From: Myrica gale
Taxonomy: Eukaryota > Streptophyta > Magnoliopsida > Fagales > Myricaceae
Assembly (NCBI GenBank): GCA_963930655.1
Contig: OZ005603.1
Coordinates: 26,054,201 to 26,118,200 of the forward strand
Length of the DNA: 64,000 nt
Direction of reading: 5' to 3'
The notes beneath the pieces were generated by a model that saw only the letters and a list, made by a program, of their open reading frames with translations, did no database searches and was not told the DNA's origin. A program made the position numbers and the translations under genes. Each line of letters opens with the position of its first letter. The first letter of the stretch is position 1. Below, piece after piece: positions 48,007 through 57,771 of this stretch.

Positions 48007-48347
48007 GGCTTATAGCTACGATCCCTGTGGTATTGACTTTTAGCAAATCAGTTCCTGAGGCACAACTTTGCACATGTCGATCCCTGTGGTCTATTTTTTA
48101 AACATATAGGTTCTCCTGTCCACCAAACGTTAGCTCACTAACTGAGACGGGAGGCTATCCGATCTCTTAACAGTAGACATCCCGACCCCAACCCCATGTC
48201 AGTCTTTCATTAGTCTGTTAATTTTTTGTGGACAAAAGGACTCACTTGTCTAAAAAATGGACCATAAGGACCGGCATGTTCAAAATTGTACTTTAGCAAC
48301 TGATTAGTAAAAGTAAATACCACAAAGACTGTATCGGTAATTAAGCC
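48007..48347. mobile_element. MULE-type MITE in intron 1 of the split gene
   Basis: The left end GGCTTATAGCTACGATCCCTGTGGTATTGAC and the reverse complement of the right end (GGCTTAATTACCGATACAGTCTTTGTGGTATTTAC) are inverted repeats. The 341-bp element is flanked by perfect 9-bp duplications TTACTTCTT (47998-48006 and 48348-48356). It has the same terminus as the element at 8944-9256. Confidence 0.85.
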
Positions 48348-49545
48348 TTACTTCTTTCCCAATAATTGGCTAGGAAAACCTCAGATTTTCACATACTAGA
48401 TGCTTCAAAACTCATCTGAACAAGTAGGGAACTGGTAGGTTATCCCTGCAAGAGAATAGAATACAGAAAGAAACTACGAACATTCAAGTTTAGAAGTTCT
48501 TGGCTACAATCAAAGAAAATAACCAGGTCACATTTGACGAAAGCAACTCCAAGTACAGACCATTACATATTAAACTTTGAAGAAAAGTACTACTCCGTGT
48601 TAAGGTAAACACATGACAAAACTCAAATTCATAATGCCTGAGTAGGGCACAGAAAGAGGACAGAGGAAGGTGCTGCAGAAACTTCCTTCCACTATCAAAA
48701 GATTCATAATGTACAACAGGATGTCTCCTAAGCACCAGCATGTTAGACAGATCGAACATGGACTTGTGATCTTATCTCATCAACATAATGCTAATACACC
48801 TGCTAGCACACATATTACATGCCACATCCGTTGGTATCTGAATTATATCTTGTGGGCGACGTACTGACATCATACATGTCAGTCACCAAGTCACGAAAAG
48901 AGGAAGGATACTATTACAGTTTCACTACATTTTCCCATCTTTAGTATTATAGACACAATATATCTGGGGGGCTTGAGCAAAAATAAAGAACTGCACTCGC
49001 TAGAAGTGTGTACTGATAACTAGCAAATCAAATATTGATCAAGATTGCGACCAGCGAAAGTCAAAGGCAGAGCACTAAATTGATTCTTGTCGAGGATTTG
49101 AGATTTCCTGCCTGTTCTACGGCAAACCTCCAATGAAAAACATTCATACAACAGAAGTAACATCAATATACCTCAAAATTACTCGAGTATATACTATTAG
49201 CCTTATGCAAAGAACACAAAATGGAAATCTTATCAAACAAAAGTAAAAAAATAAAGTACTTACCGCCATAGCTGCATTCTGATACTCCTTAAACAGCGAA
49301 ACGGAAGGGAACCTCCCAGACAAGCTATGCTTCGCACCCTCCTCCTCGCTCCACCCATAGCTCCCCGGGAACCCCTCCGAACGAGCACTAATCTCCTTCA
49401 AGCCGAACCTCCCAATCTCCTGTGACAAATGTGATTCTGGAGACGAATACACCGGTGTGGTAGACGTTCGCTGAGCGTTTCTGACGACGATTAGAGGACT
49501 ATTGTCGCTCACTTCGGAAGCGCAAGTCCTCGCGACCTTCCGTGG

Positions 49546-50102
49546 TGTCATGCACTGACCCGAGGAAGGCAGATCAGCGTTAGAGGAGGCTGGGGGAGTA
49601 TGGCTACAGTTAGGGCATTCGACATTGGGTTGAAGAAGAGTTACGGAGAGGAGTCAACAACAGACAAAACAATAGGACTGACGTGTTCTGTTATGAAGAC
49701 CGATGCTTCTAGTGAATTGAGGTGAAGTTGAACGTATTAGTATTCATTAGATGACCGAAGGCCTGACCAGGGTGGGCTTTGGCTCATGGATTGCATATCA
49801 AGTTAACTAAGTAGTGTCTTGGGCTTTGGTTAGAGTCCAGCCCATTAGCAGGGAATAAAATTTGTTAGATGAGTACCTGTATTCTGTTAGCATTTGAGAA
49901 GCAACATATATGGCGGAGAGATGCTCTCAAGCGAGGCATCAGAAAAACACTTGAGTCATTTGCTATTTTTTTTCATTTCTTGTGGAGGTTTGCCATCCTC
50001 GAAATTGGCTGAAATATCAATCTCATGAGTATTGCGTTCTTATTCCAACTACTTTCCATTTAGATTTACAATATCCATTCCAATACAATCGGGTTCATTA
50101 CA
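49546..50102 (+). repeat. 5' LTR (557 bp)
   Basis: Begins TG and ends CA, same length as the 3' LTR and one base different by eye. The sequence up to the primer-binding site is complete. Confidence 0.95.
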
Positions 50103-50105
50103 AAT

Positions 50106-50118
50106 TGGTATCAGAGGC
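50106..50118 (+). other. Primer-binding site (initiator tRNA-Met type)
   Basis: TTGGTATCAGAGG starts 3 bases after the 5' LTR. TGGTATCAGAG is complementary to the 3' end of plant initiator tRNA-Met, the common primer for Ty3/gypsy elements. Confidence 0.85.
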
Positions 50119-50129
50119 AACTCGCTGCC

Positions 50130-53100
50130 ATGGCTGAAGGAACACGTATGAATATCCTTACTGAAGCAGTAGCAGTAATGAGGGCACAGCAAGAAATGCA
50201 ACAGAAGTCTTTGGAGGAGCTGGTGTCGCAGGTTTCTAACCTTTCCATGAAGATTCAGACCTTGACTGAGGCCAAAGAGATAGAACTTGGAGGGAGACCA
50301 CCTGGTGGACCCTACAACAACAACAATATAGGAAACGAGTATGGGGGGCTCAATATGAGGTCAGTGAAATTAGAGTTTCCAAAATTTGAAGGGGCTGATC
50401 CAGCAGGTTGGATCTACAGAGCCAATCAATTTTTTAACTACCACAATACTCACAACCAACACAAAGTCTTGTTAGCCTCATTTCACATGGAGGGAAGGGC
50501 ACTGGTATGGTTTCAAGATCTGGAGGAGTCTGGTACTTTAACTAGTTGGGATGCACTAGTAAAGGCTATGCTAGTCAGATTTGGTCCAAATGCTTATGAT
50601 GACCCCATGGAAGCTTTGACTAGGTTGAGACAAACTACTACGGTGGAGAACTATAAGAGTCAATTTGAGTTTCTATCTAATCGACTAAGAGGGCTGTCTG
50701 AATCCTACAAACTCAGTTGTTTTCTCAGTGGTCTTAAAGATGAAATCAGGTTCATGGTGAGGATGTTTAATCCTACTAATCTTGGAACAGCCTATGGTCT
50801 TGCTAAAATACAAGAGGAGAATGTACAGTTAAACAAAAAGGGTTTCCGGGGAATGCAACAAGGAGGGTCTTCCAATCTTACTCAACAACCAAGTACAGAT
50901 ACGAATACAATAACTAAGGCAACAGTTCCAATACAAAGGCTAACCCCAGCTCAGATGCAAGAGAGGCGGGACAAGGGACTCTGTTATCATTGTGACTCTA
51001 AGTGGGTCATTGGTCATAACTGTAGGAGACCAAAGTTGTTTGTGTTAGAAGACTGTGAAGTGAAAACTGAATTAGAAGTTGGGGAAGACATTGAAGAGGA
51101 TGCTGAGTGTGTGGAGTGGGGGAATGGTAAAGGAGAACTTGAAGTGGAACCTGAGATCTCTTTGCATGCTTTAGCTGGATCTGTCAACCCAAAGACTATG
51201 CGGGTGAAGGGGAGTGTTGGGGGTCAGTCAGTAGTCATTTTAATAGACTCTGGCAGCACCCACAATTTTGTGGATCCTATGGTAGCAAAGAAGGGTAAGC
51301 TGAGAGTATCAGGGGCAGATAGGGTGCAAGTTAAGGTTGCCAACGGGGAGGTGTTGGCTAGTGAAGGCAGCTGTGATAAGGTGAAGATTAGTATACAAGG
51401 GAAACATTTTATTACTGATGTGTACGTGTTGCCTTTAGCAGGATGTGACATGGTCCTAGGAGTGTATTGGTTAAGGACTCTAGGTCCTATTTTATGGAAT
51501 TTTGCTGATCTCACTATGGGGTTTTGTATGAAAAAATGGAAAGTAGAGTTAAAGGGTCTTAGCCCCACTCCACTTATGGATATTGCTGAACTGAATATCT
51601 TAGCTAAGAAAGATATGAAGGGGGTGTTATTACAGCTGATAGAACCAGTGACTCAGGGAAAGACTACCTACCTACCAGGAATAACAGAAATTCTGCAGGA
51701 GTATAAGGAGTTGTTTAGGAAAAATGCATTCAAGTGGTCTCATGCAGCAACTGAGACTTTCCCTAATCTCAAGGCTGCAATCACTCAACCACTAGTGCTA
51801 ATTCTTCCAGATTTTTTAAAACCATTTGTCATTGAGTATGATGCAAGTGGAGTTGGGATTGAGGCAATTCTAAGACAACAGGGGCAGCAAATCTCCTTCT
51901 TTGGCCAAGCTCTCAAGGGCAAGACATTAGCCATGTCCACTCATGAGAAGGAACTCTTGGCACTGGTTTCAGCAGTGAAGACATGGAGACCCTACTTGAT
52001 TGGACAGGTTGAGTACAAGAAGGGCAAGGAGAACAAGGTTGCAGATGCCTTATCTAGAAGAGAGGAGGATTTTCAAGAGGTAACTCTAACCGCTATTTCA
52101 ATTCCTATAGCTAATTGGTTGGTAGACCTAAAGGCTAGTTATGTGGGTGATGATCAAGCTCAAGAGCTTATCATTAAGGTTGATAATGGGGAGTTGGATC
52201 CAGTTCGTTATAATTGGAGAGAGGGGGTTCTCTCTTACCGAGGTAGGTTGTCTATTGGCTCTGCTAACACTCTAAGAGCAAAATTTATACATCATGCTCA
52301 TAGCAGCCCCATTGGAGGCCATTCAGGGTTTGGTAAAACCCTACACCGAGCTAAAATGGATTTTTTCTGGCCTGGTATGAAGAAAGAGGTTCAACATTAC
52401 ATTAAAGAAGGTGATGTTTGTCAGAGAATGAAACATGAAAATGTTTCTCCAGCAGGATTCCTACAGCCATTACCTATTCCTACTAAAGTCTGGAGTCACA
52501 TTAGCATGGATTTTATCCAAGGACTTCCTAAGTCTCATGGGTATTCAGTCCTATTTGTGGTGGTTGATAGGCTATTTAAGTATACACACTCCATACCTCT
52601 CAGTCATCCATACACGGCAACAACAGTGGCACAAGCACGTATGAGAAATTATGTTGCTCTAAGAAGAACAGAAAGACAGTTCACAGTGGGAGAAAGGGTT
52701 TACCTTCGATTGCAGCCCTATCGGCAGCTCACAGTAGCTACAAGCCGGAATCTGAAATTATCCCCGAGGTTTTATAGGCCTTTTCAGATCATTGAAAAAA
52801 TCGGGAGTGTGGCTTATCGCCGAGATCTACCATCCAACACTCAGATCCAACCCGTATTTCACGTTTCTCAACTCAATAAGAAGCTCGGTATCAATAATTC
52901 TTCCATTCAACAGCCACCTCCCGTAGATGCCAAGGGATGCGTCCTGGGAGAAACTTCAACCCTTATCATTCCTATATTCGCACCTTGTGGGCACGGTGCT
53001 CTAAGAAGGGGGTATTGTCATGCACTGACCCGAGGAAGGCAGATCAGCGTTAGAGGAGGCTGGGGGAGTATGGCTATAGTTAGGGCATTCGACATTGGGT

Positions 53101-53195
53101 TGAAGAAGAGTTACGGAGAGGAGTCAACAACAGACAAAACAATAGGACTGACGTGTTCTGTTATGAAGACCGATGCTTCTAGTGAATTGAGGTGA
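50130..53195 (+). CDS. Retrotransposon gag-pol frame with internal in-frame deletions
   Basis: One uninterrupted frame of 1021 codons begins soon after the primer-binding site. Gag core covers about 75-235. A CCHC-type knuckle lies at C285, C288, H296 and C298. The aspartic protease has a D-S-G triad at 373-375. At about residue 530 (near nt 51720) the frame passes directly from the region before RT to the RNase H start, so the RT palm with its YxDD motif is absent. At about 626 part of RNase H is absent. The integrase zinc domain follows, but one Cys ligand is Gly761. The core keeps D794 and D813 but the third acidic residue is lost at a junction near 835. The frame runs about 180 bp into the 3' LTR. 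It may still produce Gag; it cannot make an active polymerase. Confidence 0.9.
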   Translation: MAEGTRMNILTEAVAVMRAQQEMQQKSLEELVSQVSNLSMKIQTLTEAKEIELGGRPPGGPYNNNNIGNEYGGLNMRSVKLEFPKFEGADPAGWIYRANQFFNYHNTHNQHKVLLASFHMEGRALVWFQDLEESGTLTSWDALVKAMLVRFGPNAYDDPMEALTRLRQTTTVENYKSQFEFLSNRLRGLSESYKLSCFLSGLKDEIRFMVRMFNPTNLGTAYGLAKIQEENVQLNKKGFRGMQQGGSSNLTQQPSTDTNTITKATVPIQRLTPAQMQERRDKGLCYHCDSKWVIGHNCRRPKLFVLEDCEVKTELEVGEDIEEDAECVEWGNGKGELEVEPEISLHALAGSVNPKTMRVKGSVGGQSVVILIDSGSTHNFVDPMVAKKGKLRVSGADRVQVKVANGEVLASEGSCDKVKISIQGKHFITDVYVLPLAGCDMVLGVYWLRTLGPILWNFADLTMGFCMKKWKVELKGLSPTPLMDIAELNILAKKDMKGVLLQLIEPVTQGKTTYLPGITEILQEYKELFRKNAFKWSHAATETFPNLKAAITQPLVLILPDFLKPFVIEYDASGVGIEAILRQQGQQISFFGQALKGKTLAMSTHEKELLALVSAVKTWRPYLIGQVEYKKGKENKVADALSRREEDFQEVTLTAISIPIANWLVDLKASYVGDDQAQELIIKVDNGELDPVRYNWREGVLSYRGRLSIGSANTLRAKFIHHAHSSPIGGHSGFGKTLHRAKMDFFWPGMKKEVQHYIKEGDVCQRMKHENVSPAGFLQPLPIPTKVWSHISMDFIQGLPKSHGYSVLFVVVDRLFKYTHSIPLSHPYTATTVAQARMRNYVALRRTERQFTVGERVYLRLQPYRQLTVATSRNLKLSPRFYRPFQIIEKIGSVAYRRDLPSNTQIQPVFHVSQLNKKLGINNSSIQQPPPVDAKGCVLGETSTLIIPIFAPCGHGALRRGYCHALTRGRQISVRGGWGSMAIVRAFDIGLKKSYGEESTTDKTIGLTCSVMKTDASSELR
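53003..53012 (+). other. Polypurine tract
   Basis: AAGAAGGGGG just upstream of the 3' LTR (LTR begins at 53016), in the position for plus-strand DNA priming. Confidence 0.75.
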
Positions 53196-53572
53196 AGTTG
53201 AACGTATTAGTATTCATTAGATGACCGAAGGCCTGACCAGGGTGGGCTTTGGCTCATGGATTGCATATCAAGTTAACTAAGTAGTGTCTTGGGCTTTGGT
53301 TAGAGTCCAGCCCATTAGCAGGGAATAAAATTTGTTAGATGAGTACCTGTATTCTGTTAGCATTTGAGAAGCAACATATATGGCGGAGAGATGCTCTCAA
53401 GCGAGGCATCAGAAAAACACTTGAGTCATTTGCTATTTTTTTTCATTTCTTGTGGAGGTTTGCCATCCTCGAAATTGGCTGAAATATCAATCTCATGAGT
53501 ATTGCGTTCTTATTCCAACTACTTTCCATTTAGATTTACAATATCCATTCCAATACAATCGGGTTCATTACA
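53016..53572 (+). repeat. 3' LTR (557 bp)
   Basis: Identical in length to the 5' LTR, with one C/T difference noted at 53073. Followed directly by the CGTGG target duplication. Confidence 0.95.
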
Positions 53573-53856
53573 CGTGGTGGGCGATAAACCCAGGGTTCGT
53601 GTACCACCTCGCCCTCTGCCAAAACCCTAGTGTTCTTGTCGGCGGAGTTTGGGGTCATAGGGTTTCTAGAGGACTTTGTAGGTGGCGAGGGGTGTGAGAT
53701 TGGGGATCCGGACGGGAAATTGTGGAATTTGATTGCAAGTGCTTTGTGGGATCTGGTGGAGGAGTGAGAAGCTGCGGCGGAGTCAATAACGGCCCACAAA
53801 GCGGCGTCGTCTAGGTCCTTGTCGTCGGGGACGGAGAAAGGGATTGGGGAGGCCAT

Positions 53857-54115
53857 TTTTGCGATTAAGGCTCTGGACTTTGGGGATTCGAAACCAGGGT
53901 TTTGCCTGAGAAAATGTAGAGGTGAGAGATTATGATTCTGAAGAAAGGTTCAGCCGCTTCGGTGCTGCTGAGTGGGGAAGAAGATCTGGTTCCATGCCTC
54001 TGGGTATGAGAGAGAGAGAATGGGCACGCGCGCGAGAACTTGCTCGTCGAATTCAAATTGTGGAAACGGCGTCGTAACGCCGATGCTTTTAATTTCACGA
54101 GTTAAGCGACACTCT
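53857..54115 (-). promoter_or_regulatory. Presumed promoter and leader of the split gene
   Basis: The minus-strand start codon lies at 53856, so this stretch should hold the leader and promoter. No TATA box is obvious. It contains AACGGCGTCGTAACGCC near 54066, similar in core to the ACGTCGTTTT motif upstream of eL36. The 53865-54098 frame has no recognised domain. Confidence 0.4.
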
Positions 54116-54225
54116 AAGGGGATGTTGGTTTGGAAGAAATTTGTATGATTATGATAAAATTGTGAATATTTAGGTAATGTTAAAGTTGTATAAACATACG
54201 TGCATAAGTTGTTAAAATAGAGGTC
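54116..54225. mobile_element. Truncated copy of the Tourist-like MITE family
   Basis: GGGATGTTGGTTTGGAAGAAATTTGTATGATTATGATAAAATTGTGAATATTTAGGTAATGTTAAAGTTGTAT..CATAAGTTGTTAAAATAG matches the left part of the MITE at 31090. It breaks off where LINE sequence begins. Confidence 0.6.
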
Positions 54226-57200
54226 TCAGGTGGCCTCTACTTCCTACCAACATGGGCTCGACAGTTTCCTCAATCGTCACGATTTGGTGGATCTCAGGTA
54301 TATTCGTCCCCGTTTCACTTGGTGCAAAGGTCGTCAAGGTTCCAGTAGGATTAAAGAGAGGTTAGACAAAGGTTATGGCAATACTGCTTGGTCCTCTCTG
54401 TTACCTAAGGCTATTATTTCTCACTTGCCGCACACTTCATCGGATCATTGCCCGATTCTTTTACAATCTCGTGGTCCTCCGTTTTCTGGCCCCAAACCAT
54501 TCAGATTCGAACAGTTTTGGCTGTAAGAGTCTACGTGTGGCTTGGTCATTCAGGAAGTTTGGCAACACCATGTTGTTGGATCCCCAGCTTTCTCGCAAGC
54601 TTATTTCTACCCAACATGCTCTCCAACGTTGGAACTGTGATACTGTGGGTTTTCTCCCTGCTATCCTCGTCATCTCCGCTCTCAAAATCCAAACTTGGAG
54701 AAACAACCGACTTCTGAGTTGCTGGAAAACTCTTTGGCCTACCTTCGTTCCACCCTCCAAGATACTTTGAAAAAGGAGGAAGATCTCTGGAAAACTAAGT
54801 CTCGTATTAATTGGCTGACTACAATGGACTTGAACACTAGGTTCCTTCACGTTTCGACAATTATTCGACGGCGTCAAAACGACATCCACTACCTTTTGGA
54901 TGATCGAGGAGAATGGCAACGTGATCGGGTGACAGTCAAGTCAATGCTAGTGGATCATTTTAAATGCTAGTGGACCATTTACTCTTCTGTTGATCCTGAG
55001 ATTGCTTTTGAAATTTAAGACTTCATTACTCCTACTGTTTCCGCGACGTATAATGTGTTCCTCTGTCATTGCCCCAGCGATATAGAGATGTGGACGGCAG
55101 TGAAACAACAGGGCTCTTCTAAAGCCCCCGATCCCAACGGAATGACTGCGTCGTTCTATCAAAAATTTCGGTCTCTGGTGCGTTACTCGGTCATCAACAT
55201 GGATTATGCAATGTTTGTTACAAGATTCTTTTGAAGCTGTTGGCGAATCACTTGAAAACTTTACTGCCAATGCTGATCTCTTTGACCAAATCTGCCTTCA
55301 CGCCCGGTCGAGTGATTCAGGACAACTCCATTTGTGCCATGAAGATTATACATTCTATGGCCCGGAAGTCAGGTAAGAGTGGGCTCATGGTCATCAAGCT
55401 AGACATGGTTCAAGCCTACGACCGCATGGAATGGAAATACATTTTGCACGTGCTGAAGTGTTTTGGTTTTAGTCCTCACTGGATCCATCTTATCCACCAA
55501 TGTATTCCTACTGTGACTTTCTCTTTTCTGTTAAATGGGAGCCCATTCGATTGGTTTAATCTTGGAAGAGGCTTGAGGCAGGGGATCTTTTGTCCCTGTT
55601 TCTTTTCATCTTGGCATCTGAGCCTTTATCTTGGGCATTCTTTCATGCTGGACAGTCTTATTCTCTTCACGATACTCAGGTCACTAGGACAGCTCCGCCA
55701 GTGTCACACTTGCTCTTTGCTGACGACCTCTTTGTGTTCTGACGGGCAGATATTTGGGAATCTCGGGTGGTGGATGAGGTGTTGACGGCTTATTTCAGGT
55801 GGTCAGACCAACTCGTGAACAAGAGTAAGTCAGTTGTTCACTTTAGTAAGAACACACATCCTCAAGTCAGACAAGTAATTTGTAATGATTTGCAGCTGTC
55901 CTTAATGAATAAAGATGTCAAATACCTGGGCCTTTCCCTATTTTTGGGCAGAGATAAGTCGAAGCATTTTGGAGTTCTGCAAGATCGGGTTTGTTCTAAG
56001 TTGCCGGGCCGGAAGTGTAAAACTCTTTCTCAGTCGGACCGAACCACTCTCATCAAATATGTGGCTATTTCCTTGCCACAATACTTTATGCAATCATTTT
56101 TACTTCCGAAGGTTTAGTAATCTACAGTGGATAAAGTCCTGAAAGACTTTTGGTGGGGCTTACCCACTAATAAAAATTGCAACTATACTGCCAAAGCTTA
56201 GCACATGATTTGTCAACCCAAATGATCGGGAGGTTTGAGTATTCGTAAGCTGCATGGGTTCAACAAGGCCTTCATGCATAAACTGGTTTGGAACGTCTTG
56301 CATAAACATGAAGCTTTGTGGGTGCGTCTTTTGAAGGCGAAATATTTCCCCCACCACTTATTTTCTTTTATCGTCTGCCAAGGTGGAGGCTACTGTTTGC
56401 TTCTCCTCGTAATGGAGGTTCGGTTGATATTCGTCTTGATCCACAGATTCCACATCAACTCAGTTTTCTCCCTGAATGGAATCCTTCCTCGGTTCAATCC
56501 CCTCAGCTGGTTTTTGTGGTTGATTTGGTCTCTAGCGATTCAGGGGATTGGAACAGAGCCTTATGGCAAATTTGTTTACCTCCTCCACTGTGGATAATAT
56601 TTTGTTGATGTCACTAAAGGGAATTTTTTCTGTCAAAGGTGTTGTGGCGCGTACTCAATGTTCAGGTGCCCATCACATCTATTCTTGGAGGAGAAAGATT
56701 GGTCCAAGTTATGGAAGCTTCTTTTGTAGGACCTTCTAAAGCTTTTATTGTGGAAAATAGCTGCTGAGGCCCTTCCAATTCGGGTTCCTTCGTTCAAACT
56801 TGTCACTGGTGATATTCCCGATGGTGTTGCATGTGCAATATGTGGTGATCATGTCGAGACTATCCTTCATGTGATCATGTCGAGACTATCCTTCATGTGA
56901 TGGCGGAATGTGGTGATCATGTCGAGACTATCCTTCATGTGTTGCATGTGCAATATGTGGTGATCATGTCGAGACTATCTCCTTGGCTGGCCAATATCTC
57001 TCGGGTTCCCATTTCGTAACCCTGCTCACTGGATTAAGCTTATTCTTTCGACTAAATCTTGGCTGGGTATTCCTGTCCCATCTTTGCCTTCTTTTGTCTT
57101 GAATGCAGCTCTTGCGATGGATGTGTTGTGGTTTCATCGCAATCAAGTAGTGCATGAAGGTCGACCAGTGGTTTTAGATGATCTACGGGGCTCTCTTTTT

Positions 57201-57770
57201 CGTCGTTATTCTACTCATACATCTGCTTGGCACTCCCAGTGTCCTCGGTTTGCAGCTTCTTGGGTTCCTCCTGAACTTGATTGATTGAAGATCAACTTTG
57301 ACATAGCAATACGCCAATCCGGCTCGTACATAGCCGTCTCTTGTAAAGAATCTTCTAGCTCCCTCTGTACGGTGTACATGGAGTGCATTAGGGCTATGGA
57401 CCGACTAGTTGGTGAATCTATGGCAGCAGTTAAAGCTGTGGAGCTTGTTCTTTCAAAGAATTGGCACCGGGTCTTTTTTGAATCTGATTTCAAACTCCTT
57501 TGTGAAGGCATTTCTAAACCCGAGCTTCCTCCGTGCTGGAAAACTGAAGCGATGGTGTTGGCCCTCCGTGATAAGTTCAAAGCCCAAGCCGCTTGAGTCA
57601 TCCATTGGGTACCTCGTCGTCCAAATCAAGAAGCCCATTTGCTGGCTCAATGGGCTGCCCGTTTCCATATTTCTGATTCCGTGGATCCTTGTATTGTTCC
57701 TTCTTTTATCTTGCATTGTGATTCAGACATTTAGTTTTTTTATGATATGGAGTTGTTCTTAGGGAATAAA
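54226..57770 (+). mobile_element. Decayed L1-type LINE (non-LTR retrotransposon)
   Basis: In order: the C-terminal part of an endonuclease (54230-54526; FTWCKGRQG, RIKERLD, SDHCPIL), the linker to RT (about 54700-55200), and the RT domain (55231-55790, with SAFTPGRVIQDN, KLDMVQAYDRMEW, RQG and FADDL at 55716-55730). Next comes the thumb and C-terminal region (55790-56760), and an RNase H-like end (57285-57731, with INFDIA.., CKE.., NQEAHLLAQWAA). Numerous frameshifts and stops lie between the blocks, for example a stop right after FADDLFVF at 55740-55742. The 3' end has an A run near 57762-57771. The 5' end lacks most of the endonuclease and ORF1, so it is truncated. No target duplication was resolved. 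Non-functional. Confidence 0.88.
56841..56980. repeat. Tandem repeats in the LINE, 27-bp core
   Basis: GATCATGTCGAGACTATCCTTCATGTG appears three times and a fourth, diverging at the end, near 56966-56984, with GTGGTG and GTTGCATGTGCAATAT spacers between some copies. This is a local rearrangement within the decayed element. Confidence 0.8.
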
Positions 57771-57771
57771 A

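Larger units (their letters stand above)
49546..53572 (+). mobile_element. 4.03-kb LTR retrotransposon (Ty3/gypsy), internally deleted, recent
   Basis: Two 557-bp LTRs (49546-50102 and 53016-53572) start TGTCATGCACTG and end GGGTTCATTACA. By eye they differ at a single base (C at 49603, T at 53073). A 5-bp duplication CGTGG flanks the element (49541-49545 and 53573-53577). It has a primer-binding site just inside the left LTR, a purine tract before the right LTR, and one long frame. Domain order gag, protease, RT/RNase H remnant, integrase places it in Ty3/gypsy; the exact lineage is not clear. Most of RT is missing, so it must have moved using proteins from a relative. It lies antisense within exon 1 of a host gene. 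Confidence 0.95.
45827..53856 (-). pseudogene. Conserved plant gene of unknown function, exon 1 split by an LTR retrotransposon
   Basis: Exon 1 is in two parts: 53856-53573 and 49540-49264. Further exons are 47872-47815, 47733-47616, 47515-47398 and 45880-45827, all with GT..AG junctions. Ignoring the insertion and one copy of the CGTGG duplication, the exons total 909 nt and a 302-aa frame. It starts MASPIPFSVPDD and reads across the insertion point as YRPPR|KVARTC. Later blocks include SLFKEYQNAAMA|ILEKTDYMMISG, GWRKISFYFNLSFEI, AGRFSDGWGSCERREKRF and DIPSTAETRAKNKACQ|DLLGIGEY. These blocks are conserved in plant proteins I remember only as uncharacterised. The ETRAKN..LLG pattern is faintly like single-strand-annealing proteins, but that is speculation. 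The insertion sits in the codon for Arg95 and supplies antisense sequence with stops, so this allele should be null or strongly reduced unless the element is spliced out. Confidence 0.82.
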
